Of a stretch of 64,000 bases of DNA, positions 25,889 to 39,320 are shown piece by piece. A model generated the notes under the pieces. The model did not search any database. It was not told where the DNA came from and saw nothing but the letters and a program-made list of their open reading frames with translations. Origin of the DNA: Casuarius casuarius (taxonomy: Eukaryota; Chordata; Aves; Casuariiformes; Casuariidae); NCBI GenBank assembly GCA_003342895.1, contig PTFA01000302.1:573959-637958 (forward strand), read 5' to 3'. Made by a program: the position numbers and the translations under genes. Within the stretch, counting starts at the first letter, position 1. Every line of letters starts with the position of its first letter.

Positions 25889-28800
25889 TGTGTATTTGAA
25901 GCTGGCATCTCCCTCTGCTTGTCAGAACCAAGGATTTACTGGAAAGAAATGGTCCAAGATGCAATTCAAGTGTTCATTCATTCCCTAGACCTAAATTTAT
26001 CCTTCTGCCACTGAGAGCAGCACTGAAAGCTATGCAAGAAGGTTGGTTGGAGGAGGAGTGCAAGAAGCACATGGCTGTCAGGCGCATGAAGTCTCTGAGA
26101 CAGAGTCTTCGCTGCCTTAGTATTTCCCACCCATCACGGGCCTGGGGGATAGTCGTTTCTGCTGCTGAGTGACCGCTCGGCCCTGAAGTGCTCCTGGGAC
26201 TCCTAAGCGCCCAGCTAAGGCTGGCCCTGTGCCCGGAGCCACAGGCCCCTCTGTTACTGCCTGCTCCCTTGCACTTAATGTATCGTGGCCTGGGCTCCAA
26301 CACGCTCTCCTCCCGCTGCAGTGTCTATTTGCCAAAAACACCTCTGGGCAAGTTGTTCAAGTCCCTTTTTTCCCACCCCTAACACATGGTGAAAGTGCTG
26401 CCTGCTTTTCCCCAGTCAGATTGACAAGCATTTGATTCATCTCCCATGGTCCTGTGGCTGGTATTTTTCCTTAATGAGACAGTGTCATTTTCATGGACTG
26501 ATACTGATTGCTTTCTGCTGTACTTGTCTCCTTGCATCTGCGCAAGTCCCCGCTGACACTGTGTCTCTCCCAACCAGTGCATGCACTCATATTTTCAGAG
26601 GAAACATAACTGGCTGACAAGTGACACCACACTGCTGCTATTCTGTAATCTGATAGTGAAGTCCATGTGAAGGCCTGACTTTGGAGCTCCCTTCATCAGG
26701 TGCTTGATTATTTTATGACTGCCGCCAGCCTGCTACAGAGGTTAATGGTATCTAATGGTGATCTCTGTAAAGATACACATCACTGCAGACTGCTGCAAAA
26801 CTATATGGAGGCCAGTCTGATGCATGAGTATGTTGCCTGTTCCACAACAGAGGAAAACTTGCCTGGCTACTCCTTGTCATTTGTTTAGTTATTACATTTG
26901 GTGATACAGCTGTTCTGAGGAAAGTCAAACGATAGGACAAGCATATATTTTCTTCCTGATGACAATGAACAAGTTTCTGGAGGAGACTCACTCTTCCTGC
27001 ACCAATAGCATTGGCTTTTGCAATTGATACGGCTTGTGCTTGTGATGTAAACTTGCTTTAACAGAATCCTGAATGCCACTTGCCATCTTAGAACTTTGTA
27101 AAAATCTCTGATTATAGTGAGATTATTTTTATGTTCCTCCATGTGCTCTTTATAATATTTTTCTTTAATGCATGAAGAACCACCATCTCAGAGTCTTTAA
27201 GCCAGATCACAATTAGAAACAGGATTTCCTCTTGGTAGTGCTGGTAGTAGCTGTCTGGACAGCTGGAGTTACTTTCTGTGAGATCTCACTTTTGACATAT
27301 GCTCTGGAAATTACAGTCCTCACTTACACCTTGTTTCAGTGCTTGTGGGGGCTTTGGCTGCTGTTTTTCTTCTCTGAACCTTTTTTAGTGCTGAAACAAT
27401 GTAGTATTTCACGATTGCTCAGTGAAGAGGATGCTTAGAGGAAATCTGAATGTCCTCCATGCAGCTCCAATAGCTGCATGTAACTAGCCTGTGCTCTGCA
27501 GGGAAAACTTAGATATCAGAGACATCCTCCTCAAAGCCAGAGGTACAGGCCTGGTCTTTGCTACCTCCTGTCATTTATGTGCCTCTTGGTATCTGCAGGG
27601 GAACAGTGAGCCCATCACCTAGAGACTGGGGCAGAGCAGGCCCAGAAAGCATGGGAATGACTTACAGCAAAGCTGAGAACAAAATGTTTGGATGACTCAT
27701 TTTTGTGAGATGGCCTCTGTCAGCTCTCTAGCAGGACTATGACTTCTGCGTGTTGGCTGCGAAGGACCAGGTAAGAATTATGTGCCTCAGGCCACACTAG
27801 GTAATAACTCAGCAAACAAATGCATTTCTCAGTTCTCCTCGCCCTTCTCTCCCCTTCTCTAGACTGGGACAAATGGTGATGGGGAAGTATGCCCCACGCC
27901 ATATTCAGTCCTCATCTTCCATGGCAAATCCTGGGCACTCTGTACACAAAGAAGAGAAATCTTCAGATCTGCATAGGTTTAAGTTTGTAAAGGTTTAAGA
28001 AGTCTTTTTGAATCATATGGGTACAGGCTGAGGAGCACTGAAAGAGCTACATTACAGACGATTTTCACCTTAAGCCATTTTGCATTTCTACTGCAGTATG
28101 TGCACTTGTGTCTGTCTTCATGCTTCACGGGTACCAGAGAACAGAAATAGGGCTCTTGGTCTGTTTTTGGTGCGCTACAGAGCTCTGTAAGTAGGTCTGA
28201 AGAAATTGCTGTACCCCACTATAGGACTTATCTTCCCCTGGGATGGGTCCCAGCGCTCTGGATGGAACATGTCCTACAACCCACACTGGGGTTTCGTGCC
28301 CCAGCACTTCACAAAGCTGCAGTGTGTGCACGAGATCTAGCACGTACTACTCTTGCTGCTTATAAGTGAATGTTTGGCCCAGTGGGACTTTTCAGGAGTG
28401 TGTTAAAGACCAGAGGGACAGCAGGGATAAATGCTGTAAGCAATTAAAGTGCCTCTTGCCTTAGCATATAGGCCTTGAGTAGTTTGACTCTGTCTTGAGG
28501 AATCATCTCAGACCTCTCTTGGGCTACTGAAGGTACTGCCAAGCTTCTTTGGAAACAGATACCTCAAGCTGGATACATGGTGTCCAGAAACATCACTACA
28601 ACTCTCAGGGCCAAAACCACTTCAGAGCAGCGTTTATATCTTATTAAAAAAATTCTTTGGAGGCATTTTTACTCTTACTCTTCCAGATGGAGTTGTGTGT
28701 CCTACTAAAACTCTCTCAGCTCTCTTGCAGTGAATCTCCTCGTTCTACCTTTATATCTGGCATGTTTTTAAAAGCAGACATTGGAGCCTTAGGAAAGGAT

Positions 28801-29299
28801 ATTAAAAGACATTTGGGAAGAAAAGAAAATTTTAAAAAAGAATAATGTAAGCTGTCTGAGATGGTTTGTGTCACTGTTCATATGTGCTCCAGGGCAGTTT
28901 GTGACCAAAGAGCAATGGCAAGATAAGCTTTAAAGCTGTATGACAGACAGCAGAGCTGTGTGTGTTAAATGTTAATATCACTACTGCAGTGTTGCAAATG
29001 TATGTTTGTAGAGCAGTGGATGTGTTCTGCTTTACAGTTAATCCAGAAGGCATGACAAAGCTCCCTCTGCCACAGATAGGAGAAAATTTATCAAATGTAA
29101 ATACATGCAAATGTTTCTGCACTATGAGATGCGAGGGACACACAGTGACAGATATATGGGAAAAAAAGGTTATTTCTTTTTGAGGTACCTTTCCTCTGAG
29201 ATCTGCTAGGCACAGAGAATGGGTACGATCCAGTAGGGCACCCTCAGCACATACCAAAGAGAAGGGGAGGGAGTTGACTGGGCCACCAGCATATGGGGG

Positions 29300-29400
29300 T
29301 TTGGGTTCTTGTCTGAACTCTGCCAGCACATACCTAGGTGATCTCAGCAAAGCACTTCACCTTTCTGTGTCTCTTTTTACACTTCAGTTAAGTGAGGAAA
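29300..29400 (+). repeat. MIR-type SINE relic
   Basis: The segment aactctgccagcac..ctaggtgatctcagcaaagcacttcacctttctgtgtctc..cacttcagttaagtgag follows the MIR core order (ctgccacttactagctgtgtgacc, gcaagtcacttaacctctctgtgcctcagttt). Divergence is high, consistent with an element predating amniote radiation. A minus-strand open frame through it (28871-29350) is therefore not taken as a gene. Confidence 0.6.
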
Positions 29401-31619
29401 ACCACAGCTAATGAATGTCAAATTTGTCCCCAAAACCTGGACACAGAATGAAGCAAAAAGAGCAAAGATGTGCTCAGCATTTGGAAGAAACAGTACTGTT
29501 GCAAGGAATGCTCCCCTGCGAGATTAGAAATTCTCACCCTTCCCCTGCCAGGTTAGAACAAAGCAGAGCACAGTGGCTCATTTGTTCATCATCATCTGAC
29601 TGCTAAGGAGAGTAACATATTTCAGTGCATCAACCTGCACCTGGAATCTCTAAGTCACCAAAGGATGATCCATCCCTCGTCTGAGTTTTGAATTCTTTTC
29701 ACTTCCAAATTCTCTACAGACTCTGAACACAAAAGAATTAAAGACACAATTCCCATCTCTTATGTGAAATACCAACATTATGAGAGAGAGGACAGCTAGG
29801 TGGCAAATAATACATGAAATGTCAGGCAGGTAAGACCCAGCAATGAGTCACAGTGGTGGCTTTGTTCCTTGTGAAAATGCTCTCAGTATTGAAAACCTGA
29901 CATATTTACTGAGGACTTCAGGGTGCATTTTGTAATTCAATGTAATTATTATTTACAGTGATATTTCTGAAATCAGTGTGGCTGTCAGAAGGTTGTACAA
30001 TTTACAGTATACTGCATGCATTAGGAAATCCCATAGGTATATTCTCTTCTCCTACTTGAAATCAGTACTGCAAGAAATAGCTTACAGGAAAGAAAAAACA
30101 GGTTAAAACAGAGGAGGGAGGAGGAGGCTAGAGATTAGCCTCCCTTGCTAGAACTATCAAAAGTGAGAGAGAAAGAGATCTATAATGAAGTGTCTGCATG
30201 CATGCACAATGCATACTGAATAGGACAGAACTGGCAGACAGTGAACTCTCATCTGATGGATATTTGTGTCCTGTGAACAAGGGAAAAGCCCTGTATTAAT
30301 TCCATTCAGGTGTGAATTACTGAGAGCTGTAACCCCCTCATCTCATGTCAGCTTGGCATTACATCTGTCCTGACCATGCGTAAAAACATTCACTGGCACA
30401 GGACAGCCGTTTTTGCTCAACCTCCCTCACTGGAACCGACCCCGTTTGGACAGACAGTAGTCACTGACTAGGAGCAAGCCTGGTGTTGTGGCCTTGTGGG
30501 TCTGGCTCTTCCCCGGTTTGTGAAAGCCCCAGGCTCCAGGCCTTGTCCCAGTGACCATTTCACCATCTATTCGAAGGGGAGGAGCTCCATCAGGGAAGAC
30601 TGAGAGCGCGCTGCCTTCATGAGCACGGCTCCAGGCTCTCTCCTGCAGCACAGAAGTCCGCTTTGGACTCCGGGCCTGGATGGAGCAGGGCAGAGGGACA
30701 CAGGCAGCTTGTGGTGGGAGAATCTTTCCCTTGAGGGCTTGTTGTTGCCTTCTCAGGTTGTCTGAGAAGGACTAGCACGGAAAGAGAGTATGTCTGAAGT
30801 CCTAGGAGGTTCCTTGAGAAGGAAAAACACCCCTCACCCAGTTCTAATCTTCATTTGCCATTAAGATGGCATTTGTCCTTCCCTGCAGAGATCTGGAGTT
30901 CCTAGACTGCCTGGGGAACCACCGGGGACAGAAAGCTCTTCAGGGCTAAAATGGCGGGGGTGCCCTCACGCTGGCAGTGAAAGCCTGTGTTCAGCAACAG
31001 CACTGACTGACTTCACCGTGCAGCCCTGGGGCCCACAAGGGAAATGTTCACCCAAACACTCTGCCCTCTTTTTCTGACCCTCACAATCCCACAGTAACAA
31101 GAGGACACAAATCTCAGAGCGCAGTGCAAACTGCCTTGTGTGAGGGCAGAGTGTGGGAATGAGGCTACCTGGCCACATGAGGGTCACACGTGCTGTGCGT
31201 GGGTGACAGCAAGGGAAACTGACATGCCCACGCCAAAACCTGTCCTCCAGAGAGCTCTGCGCTGAGGCGGCCCGAGGGGAGGTTTGCCAGGTCATGGCGG
31301 TACTTGAGCTTTCTGACCACACAGTCTCCTCACTCAGCCGAGTGATCTTGGCGTTGTGCTCTCTTCTGCTGCACTGAAGTTACAGTGCTAAAAGCCCCAT
31401 TTGGGGATCAACACACAGTGCTCGTAGGTTTTCTCTGAAATCATTCCTCAGAGTTTAAAATGTAAATAAGATACAAACTGGCATAGGATTTATTACTATA
31501 AATGGGTTTAAATTTTTTGCAATAGCCCCAGCCTCCCTCAAATGAAACAAAAAATGCTAACACAGGTTAGACTAGCAGTATTTATCACTAACAGTAACTT
31601 CCTGTGCTTTGCAACCCAT

Positions 31620-31720
31620 CTTATTTCAGGACTCCACTGAGCCAGGTGCTGTGCAAACATAAAGCTGAAAGATAATCTAGACAAAGAACATGATAATCAG
31701 GCTTGTCTACAGACAGAGAA
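31620..31720 (+). repeat. Possible ancient L3/CR1-like LINE relic
   Basis: The phrase gagccaggtgctgtgcaaacataaa, followed by aagataatctagacaaagaac and ctacagacagagaagac, resembles the 3' part of L3-type elements ('taggtgctgtacaaacacataac..agacagtccctgcc'). The match is recognised by phrase order only and is heavily diverged. Confidence 0.35.
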
Positions 31721-31781
31721 GACTAAGTGGTTCAGGATGTTAAATTGGCAAGTGATTAGGCCTGTATCTGCCCCAAAACTC

Positions 31782-31835
31782 TGTGTGTGTTTGTGTGTGT
31801 GTGTGTGTGTGCGTGTGTGTGTGTGTGTGCGTGTG
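31782..31835 (+). repeat. (TG)n microsatellite
   Basis: About 54 bp of TG dinucleotides are interrupted by one TT and two GC steps. The alternating purine-pyrimidine tract can adopt Z-DNA and is likely length-polymorphic. Confidence 0.97.
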
Positions 31836-32309
31836 AAAGACACAGGGATGCATCTGCAGGCTTAACTCAGAGGGTAACCCAGCCTTCGAAAAGCTCAAGG
31901 GTAGGGAGAAGTAGGCTAATACCTAGAATGGAGTAGCTACAAGCCAAGCCAGCACAATGCATTTTCATTTGGATAGGACAGAAACCACCTGGTGCCTGCA
32001 GGGGCTGCCAAGGTGGCTGGTATAGCAGCACGTGCGTCAGACAACTGTACACAGGCAATGCATAGTCATTTTGCTTTCCTTGGACTAACAAGTCATCTGC
32101 TAGGGCAGAGTTTGAAAACATATTACTCCTAGAAGACCTCTTCCTGACAAGCTGCAATGATGCATGGTTGCAAACATACGGTTCCCTGACTCCCGCCCCA
32201 GCTGCCAGACAGCTGCACACAGCTTTTGCTGGCACAAAAACACGGAGACGGCAGCTCTGACAGCCTTAGCTTGGGCTCAAGTCACACCATACCAGCTTCC
32301 GCAAGTGCA

Positions 32310-32357
32310 TATGGATGGGGGAGGCTCTCTGCATAGGGATGGGAGAGGCTCTCATGC
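32310..32357 (+). repeat. Two-copy tandem repeat
   Basis: Two adjacent copies of a unit of about 24 bp built on ggatggg(g/a)gaggctctc are present, with tgcatag between them. It is a small local duplication with no associated gene. Confidence 0.6.
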
Positions 32358-32754
32358 ACCTCTGCTTAGGCATGATATGATGGCTAAGCCATGCGCAAGT
32401 TCATCTGGTCAGTGCAGGGAACAAGACAGAGCACTTGCCCTGGTTCCAAGTGCTTGGTCTAATACTGCCCTCCCTTTATAACCATCCTCCCTACCCCAAA
32501 TTTCAAACATAAAAGGCCCAAACTCTGCCCTACTTGGTTGTCTTCACCATCTGAAAAACAAACAAACCATAAGACGGAGCAGCCCGTGAGAGCAAAGATA
32601 AACCAAAAACCGAAGAGCTCTGTGTCTCTGAGGGCGAGGGAAAGAGGAGCCAGCTGCAGGTGTGGGATGCAGAGCAGTAGTCTCCAGATGGTGCTTCACA
32701 TTAAATCACTGTCTGCTAATCCTGACCACAGGCTTTGTGGATACTTGCAGGCAC

Positions 32755-32850
32755 TGCAGCCCCTCTGCATTTTTCCCCATCCGTAAAACTGAAGATAATA
32801 ACAGTAACTTGGTCTGCCTCATATAAGGATTCAAGTAACGCAACAAAAAA
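32755..32850 (+). repeat. MIR-type SINE relic
   Basis: The order ctctgcatttttccccatccgtaaaactg, aagataataacagtaacttg, gtctgcctcatataaggattcaagtaa follows the MIR 3' region (tttcctcatctgtaaaatgggg, ataataatagtacctacctcat, gaggattaaatgag). Divergence is high. Confidence 0.65.
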
Positions 32851-35800
32851 GCCTCTGAAGACATAAAGGTATCCATTAATCTACATATACTTGTGACAAT
32901 GAAACATTTTTGCACACTGGATGAAACCCTCTATCAGCCACTAATCCAAATATATAAATGGACGCTACAACGTAAGTAGATAGCAAAGGCTTGCGAGCTT
33001 GTGATTTGTGCTTTAAAATAAATAAGTACGACTCTTGGGACAAAAATAAGGCAAATTTTGAACAACTGATCTGTACACATTTAAACAGAATCTACAAAAC
33101 CTGCATGCCAAAAGTAGCATCTGCTGACACTAAAGCATCCAGATCACAGACCTCAAGGAGAACAGACTAAGTGACATGTAACCACCTTTCATAATTCAAC
33201 GTCTGAATGAACCTGGCAGAACAGAATAACTGATGAGAAGAGAGGACGAGTCGTTTCCTCACTGGATGTTAGGCATCATTTTTTAAAGATTCTCACCATA
33301 CTAATCATGTTTTCAGCACTCAGTGACTGTAACCTGCTATACTCCTCTCTGAACAACTTGCATTGAAGAAAAGAGTGAAAAATCATTTCCCTGTGGAGGT
33401 ATGGGAGGATGCCACTTGATTCTATCAAAAGTAAGAACCAGCTAACAAGGACAGAGTGCTGTACTTGATGTAAAAAGTCTGGGATAAGGTTTTTAATTCC
33501 AGCAAATGGAAAATGGAAAAAACTCATTGGAGCAGGGTTTTAACCCAACAGCATATGAAATCTGTCTAACCTAGTAGTCTTCAGAGAGCCTTTATTGGTA
33601 GTTACAGAAAGCTTGGTAAAGTGCATTTTAGCTCAAGAAGGATTTCCTACAGCCTAGTGTTTCAGAACACAACTATCAGACCTTCCAGACACAAGGCTGT
33701 TACTAGCAGACGTCACGGGATTTTCCCTTTGCTTAAGTGAATTGTGCACCAGGCAGGTAAAGCCCTGTGTAGAAAGAGTCTTTCAGATGAGTGCTGACAA
33801 TCCTCCTCTTCCTCTCCACCTCCTCCTTCAGAGCTGTCTGGACACAAACCATCCAGCCCAGCCCTGCCCTCTCCTAGCTTTTCCTTTAGGATTCACGTGC
33901 CTCTGCAGTTACTGCCCACTCCCAGGGACATGGGAAGTCGCTTCGGCTTCAGAGAAATGGCACAGTGCACTGACCCTGTCCTTTGGAAGAATCTGTGATT
34001 TGAAGCTGGTTTGACAGAAGGAATGATCAGAGCCATAGTCTTGGCCAGCTGGAATTTCCAGCTGCTTTCTCAGGCATTCTCCTAATTTTGAACTTACAGT
34101 GAAGCAGACACAGAGTGAAAGAACATCTCCTGGGTAAGACAACTATTCTTAGCAATGCTTCTTTTTGGTGAACACACCAAACCCTGTTTTTACTATCACA
34201 ATCCTTAAGGGGACATGTTGAGACAGTTACTGCCTCCTAAAAGAGTCTGTGACCACGTGTTCCACCTTCTAGGCATACTCCCTCCTTTCAGCCCTTGTGA
34301 TCAGTGTCTGAAATACTGCAAATGCTATGATAAACCACATTTTATTGCACCAGTTCAAACTTCCCTGCTACCTGGTGGATGATTAATGCCTTCCTGTTCA
34401 TTTCAAAGACATTGGGAAGAAGCCTGGCCTCTTATGGACTTTCTGCAAAGCTAGGATCAGACCACCGTGCTCTGACCTCTCTCTCTGCTCTGCAGCAAGA
34501 GTATAAACGATCTCCAGCCTTTAAAGGACACAGCCAGGCTGGCAGGCTCATCTAATGCATCTGGTTGAGAGACGACTTCTCAGCATGAACAAAACTGTAC
34601 CCAAACAAGTTCGCAGGGATCACAAATTAGAGCTGGCTTGTCTTGTGCTGGCTGCACATGCAGGCAGAAGTAGGATATAGCTATTTCAACTGACAGAATA
34701 CACATTAAAGCAAGTAGCAAGTTCCCAGCAAGCGATATCAGCTCAGGTGTAATTTCCTCCCACTAATGAGAGTTTTATGGGGTATTTCATGTCCTGATGT
34801 AAGGTGCAAATGATGTCAGGTACTATTGATCAGTTTCATACCAGCACTCCTAACAGATCAGGGGAATAAAAATTCTGAAAACTGGAGACTAAAAGCCTGC
34901 ATAAACCATGTAAGGACTCTTTTCAGCAGGTCAGGCTGCTTGTGTTAAAGCTGAACATTTTCCTGAGGATACAGTGGTGGTAAGAAGATGATTGACTTTG
35001 TTATCTGAATATGGAAAATAAGTATGTGGAGGGAAAACTTGTTTAGTGGAAGAGCATAGATCTAAGAAGAAAGAAGCTTAAGCAGTATTTTTAGTGCTTC
35101 AGTTTCTTGATAGACTATAATTATGTCAGTTACTTAGCATCTGTCTGAGCTCTGTGCGTCTCAGCCCATCTTTTACACATCTTATTTAGTGTACAGGTTC
35201 GCCAGTACTGGGGGTAAATAAGTTCCACAAAGCTGATTTCATGTCTCTTCACAGAAATCCTGCTCTAGCAAGACCAACCTGATGGGATCAAACAAGGCCT
35301 ATCCCCATAAGGCAGTGAACTGTAGGGAAAAAACAGCTGTCAATATTTATTGGTCATTATTTATTTTATATTTACATTTTAACTGGCTTTTATCAAGCTG
35401 AAAGCACAACCAAAATTTGTTAAGTAGCCTTGCTGAGGCTTTACAGTGTGGGACATGTACCTCCTGAAGCCTAACACAGCATGGCTGCCACTAGTTACCA
35501 TGTAATTTCATCACATCCCTTGCAGGAGAGGTTGTAGGAGCAACAGCACAGTGGCAGCCTGGAGAGTGTCCATATCACATCAGAATCCTTGTGTGCTAGA
35601 TATTGTGGTAAGAACTTTGTGGAAATTCTACCTATACTAGGCAGACCATGCTGCGCTATTTAGAAGCAAAATCTCTTTAAAAATGCCTTCACGTTCAGGA
35701 TCTGAGCAGGGAAAGGAGCATACTTGAACAGGACTAGAACTTCAATGGTGAAATTTAACACTGGCCAGACAGAACACGTCATAGAACTGAAAGAGAGGGC

Positions 35801-37250
35801 AAAACCTTTGTAATGGCCAGATGGCCAGGGATGTATGAATACTGATGTATGAAACACATCTTTCTTGACTCCCCTCTCAAAAAAAGGGCTACAACTGATA
35901 AAGAGCTGGTGGTAAACTCGTGTTACAGACATACACCATGCTCAGTCAAAAGTAGACGGCAGAAGAGGGCATCATACACACTTCAGAAGTAGCAGCAGCC
36001 TTTCTGTGACTTCAAAATCTGTAAATAGTTATGTTTGTTTTCAATTCCCTTAGGTGGCTACAGCCAGACAAACAAGTGATAAGAACTGAACTGTAACTCA
36101 GAGCCCCTATCAGAGAAGTAACCTAATCCACCTAAGAAAATTTTTAGTTAAGGTGGAAGCTGCTTTCTCACTGCATGGATCCAACACTCTGGTAGTAGGG
36201 CCAGGCTCTGACACTCTGATATCCATCTAGTGACAATCATGTTGCTTTCAAGCAGTAATGAGTGATATTAGTGCAGGTGTGAGAGGCAAATCCACCACTG
36301 TGTTAGTGTATCTTGTAAGGTAAGCTCTGCCTGCTGTTTGGTAAGTCCAGCTGGCAACTAAATTCTCTTGTGTTGCTAATAAGGTAGATTCTCCTAGGTG
36401 CCCCAGGGAGAGGTAGATCTGCGTTTGTTTGAAAGAATGTGAAGGGATTTTCTTCGTCCCACTTTTATTACAGCTGTTGACCTGATCTGGTAAAATCACA
36501 CCATCAGCTTCAAGGAAAATATTGCTTTTACCCCACTCTACACTAAGAATCTGACTTGAGTGGTAAGGCTGACTATTATCAGAGCAAATTAATTAAAATG
36601 ATTCTTGAAAGATTGTGTGTTAGATACATTGAAGTACACAGGTCATCACTAGATTACAAGCCTTCGGGTTTTATGTGATCATGGTAGCAGGTACTGCCAG
36701 AAGCAAGACACCCCAGCCACTCCCGGTTAGGGTACATGGTAACTGCTAATCATCTGAATTTGAAATGCAATTTCAGTAGGGGAAAAGCTTTTGCTGAGAT
36801 CACTATACAGAGATAGATTAATAGATGATTAATAGCAGAAAAGAAAAGGTGAGTGTGGTAAGACAAATTGAGGGATGTGACACTAATTGCTAGAGTCTGT
36901 GATTTACAAGACAAAGGCTTCCATATATAGTATTTGTATCTTTGACAGTTAATTATAACTAGATATATCACCAAGTCCCTCACAGTTCCACAGAACATTT
37001 TTAAGCATTTTAACTTAAACATACTGCAGCAGCTGTGTCAATTTTTTCCCCCTTCTGACTATCTCCATCTTTGAGCCTAAGTCCTGGATTTCCAAGTGCC
37101 GATTCGTCCATATCAGAAATGAAAACACCACACCCGGCAAGTTTAAGCTACTTTAATGGAGCAACTGTGGACTTATAAAGGAGAAGGGTCTTGACTGCAT
37201 CACTGCTTGGATCATATGCACTTTGTGCTTTAACACAGAGATCCTTCCCA

Positions 37251-39224
37251 TTTATTTACACAGAGGGGCTGTTTCCAGAGAAAGGTGACATACTTTGCTC
37301 ACTTTTCTCAACCAAAAGAAGCTCCTTTAATGCAAAATGTCTAACCTACACTTTTGACTCGACTATAAAACTAAAATCTGCACTTCCTGCTCTACCTTCT
37401 TTGTCATTCTTTGCTTCCAAGTATGGACTGATTCACAGTTGCCTCTCGTGCACACACTGCTCAGGCCTGCTTATTCAATGCCTCTAAGACGCTCAGCTCA
37501 CACTGCAGAATAATGACTAGCCAGGGTGGCTTCCTGCTGAAGTTGTGATTTAAAAAAAACCAAAAAACCTAAGAGAGCTACACTCCACAAACGAATAACA
37601 GAAGCGACAGTACTCTTTTCTACACTGCCCACAAAAACTATCGTCATTCCCATGACTCACAAAATCAGACCACACTCAAAAAGCACCTGATATGAGTAGT
37701 TCCTAATACAACTGCACATCTTTGAGTTCCATCAGGCCTACTCTACCAAATTCCTCTTCTTGAAAAGGCTTCAGCACACCACAGCTTCTGCAATGGTCCT
37801 TACTGAACTGAGGTATGCAAAAGTGGTGGCATTTGCCTCATACCACCGATCTCTCAAACAGACCTCCACCAGTCTCTTGGCCCTTGCTCTGTTTTCTTAC
37901 ACATGAGGAATGGAATTGTGAGCAGTGCTGATAGTTCAGCAGCCCCCACTGAGCTGAAGCAAATGCCTGCAGAAGGAAACAGGAGACAACCGCTTCCCAC
38001 ACTCATTACATGGTGCTCATACTTCTGAAATTATCTTTGCAATCCTGAAAACTACGTGCAACGGTTAGAGTTCCACAGAAGACCGCAAATCCAGGCAGGC
38101 ACCAATTTAACAGCTGCTTCTTGATTTCTGATTTTCACCAAAGTTCTCTTGTTCTTCCTGTTTCATTAAATCTTGTCTCCATGGAAAAAGCAACCACTGT
38201 AACTGTAGTAGTATAATTGTACCCCTAAAGCTATGGAGATACTAAGAATGTCTACATAGGGATTGTTAATATTGTTTAAAGGACTGTTAAAGGATAAAGC
38301 TACTTTATACACATGCTAAAATAATTTACCTTAAGACCAACAGATTTTCTTTCAACATGGAACTGGAATTGCTTACCACAGTTGAAAATAGCACAGAAAA
38401 GAGGAAACAAATATGAAACATACTCAAAGTTTTGAAAAGGACATGACTAGAAGGATGACCATTTGAACTGAAATGTCCTTACAGACAACATTTTCCATCT
38501 GAAAAGCCCAGAGAAGAGGCTTCTTTGTTTTGTCCCTGAAAGGATGGTTTGAAACAAATTATGCTTTTCCCCTACCTTGGTGACTTTAATTCATTCATAT
38601 TCATAAAACAAAATTAGAGGCAGACACAGTGCATCTAAGGTCTTCAGAATACAGGATATTGCTTCGACAGTAGCGTGCACCAGTTATGTTCCTGCACGTG
38701 GCAAAACAAAGTGACTAACTGATGATTTCAATAAATCCATGTCTTTGTTTTGATGGACAAAAGTGATTGTCATCTTTAATTAAACCCAAATATAGTACCT
38801 GGACACAATAATGAGGCACACAAATGCTGAGAAAAAGCACATCATTTGATGATTCTGGTTTGGACATTTACTTGAAGCGCAGCAATGGGGGTGAGAAGAA
38901 AAAACACTATGCACTTTATGCACCATGCATCCAGTTTTATGTCTGACTTTGAGCTGAGAGAAGAAAAGAAATACAGGACACAATCAATTCTGTACTCAGT
39001 AACACTGCTTCTTCATTGTTGCATCTGATTCCCCCAAAAGGCAATCACATGAGTCCAGAACAAAATAGGATTTAATATACAAAGGTAAAGAAATTACAAA
39101 ATCAGAACATTTTGTTAAAATCATGTCCTCAGCTGCTTTGACAAACCACTTAAAACAGCTTTGAGAGATGACAGTTCCTGCTATAGACAAAATAAGACCT
39201 CGTAGTTCTGAGAAATAACATTTC
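37251..39224 (-). other. INIP: INIP 3' UTR and flank (extent uncertain)
   Basis: The sequence downstream of the INIP stop on the minus strand is presumed to begin with its 3' UTR. Minus-strand ATTAAA variants lie at 39071-39076 (about 150 nt after the stop) and 38775-38780, and the first canonical AATAAA on this strand is at 37251-37256. Which one is used cannot be told from the sequence. No coding frame is recognised here. Confidence 0.35.
39071..39076 (-). terminator. Candidate proximal INIP polyadenylation signal (ATTAAA)
   Basis: A minus-strand ATTAAA lies about 150 nt beyond the INIP stop codon and is followed by a T-rich stretch (cctattttgttctgg). This is a common signal variant, but the assignment is tentative. 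Confidence 0.3.
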
Positions 39225-39320
39225 TCATTCTGCCTCAAGTCGAGGTAAGACAGGAAGAATAAGATTTCCAAATGCAGAGTCTTGAGTTATGAAGTATCCT
39301 GAGGAATGTGCGTGTGCGTG
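39225..39320 (-). CDS. INIP: INIP terminal coding exon (residues 74-104)
   Basis: Read on the minus strand, the exon follows the acceptor tctctttccag and encodes HAHAHSSGYFITQDSAFGNL ending in LPRLEAE and TGA (39225-39227). It is in phase 0 with the preceding exon at 41234-41324. The histidine-rich start and the SGYFITQDSAFGNLILPVLP block are hallmarks of the INIP C-terminus. INIP (SOSS-C, formerly C9orf80) is the small subunit of the SOSS complex with INTS3 and the ssDNA-binding protein NABP1 or NABP2, acting in the nucleus at double-strand breaks. The reconstructed protein totals 104 residues, the normal vertebrate length, so this is an intact gene. Confidence 0.97.
   Translation of the reverse strand, partial: HAHAHSSGYFITQDSAFGNLILPVLPRLEAE

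Larger units (their letters stand above)
19401..37250. other. Intergenic interval between convergent KIAA1958 and INIP
   Basis: The two genes point at each other, so this interval is tail-to-tail intergenic DNA plus whatever 3' UTR extends into it. No reading frame here matches a protein family I know. The longest (164 codons at 23921-24415 and 159 codons on the minus strand at 28871-29350) have compositions typical of chance frames, and the second runs through a SINE relic. Supported contents are the 57-bp inverted repeat and hairpins near 23.2-23.6 kb, MIR/L3-type relics at 29.3, 31.6 and 32.8 kb, and a TG microsatellite at 31.8 kb. GC-rich patches near 26.2 and 30.4-31.3 kb contain nothing I can name. 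Confidence 0.65.

Noticed and set aside
28871..29350. 159-codon minus-strand open frame
   Set aside because: It runs through a MIR-type SINE relic and shows no protein family features.
30966..31322. 118-codon minus-strand frame in a GC-rich patch
   Set aside because: No recognisable motif, no CpG island and no plausible exon boundaries; taken as a chance frame.
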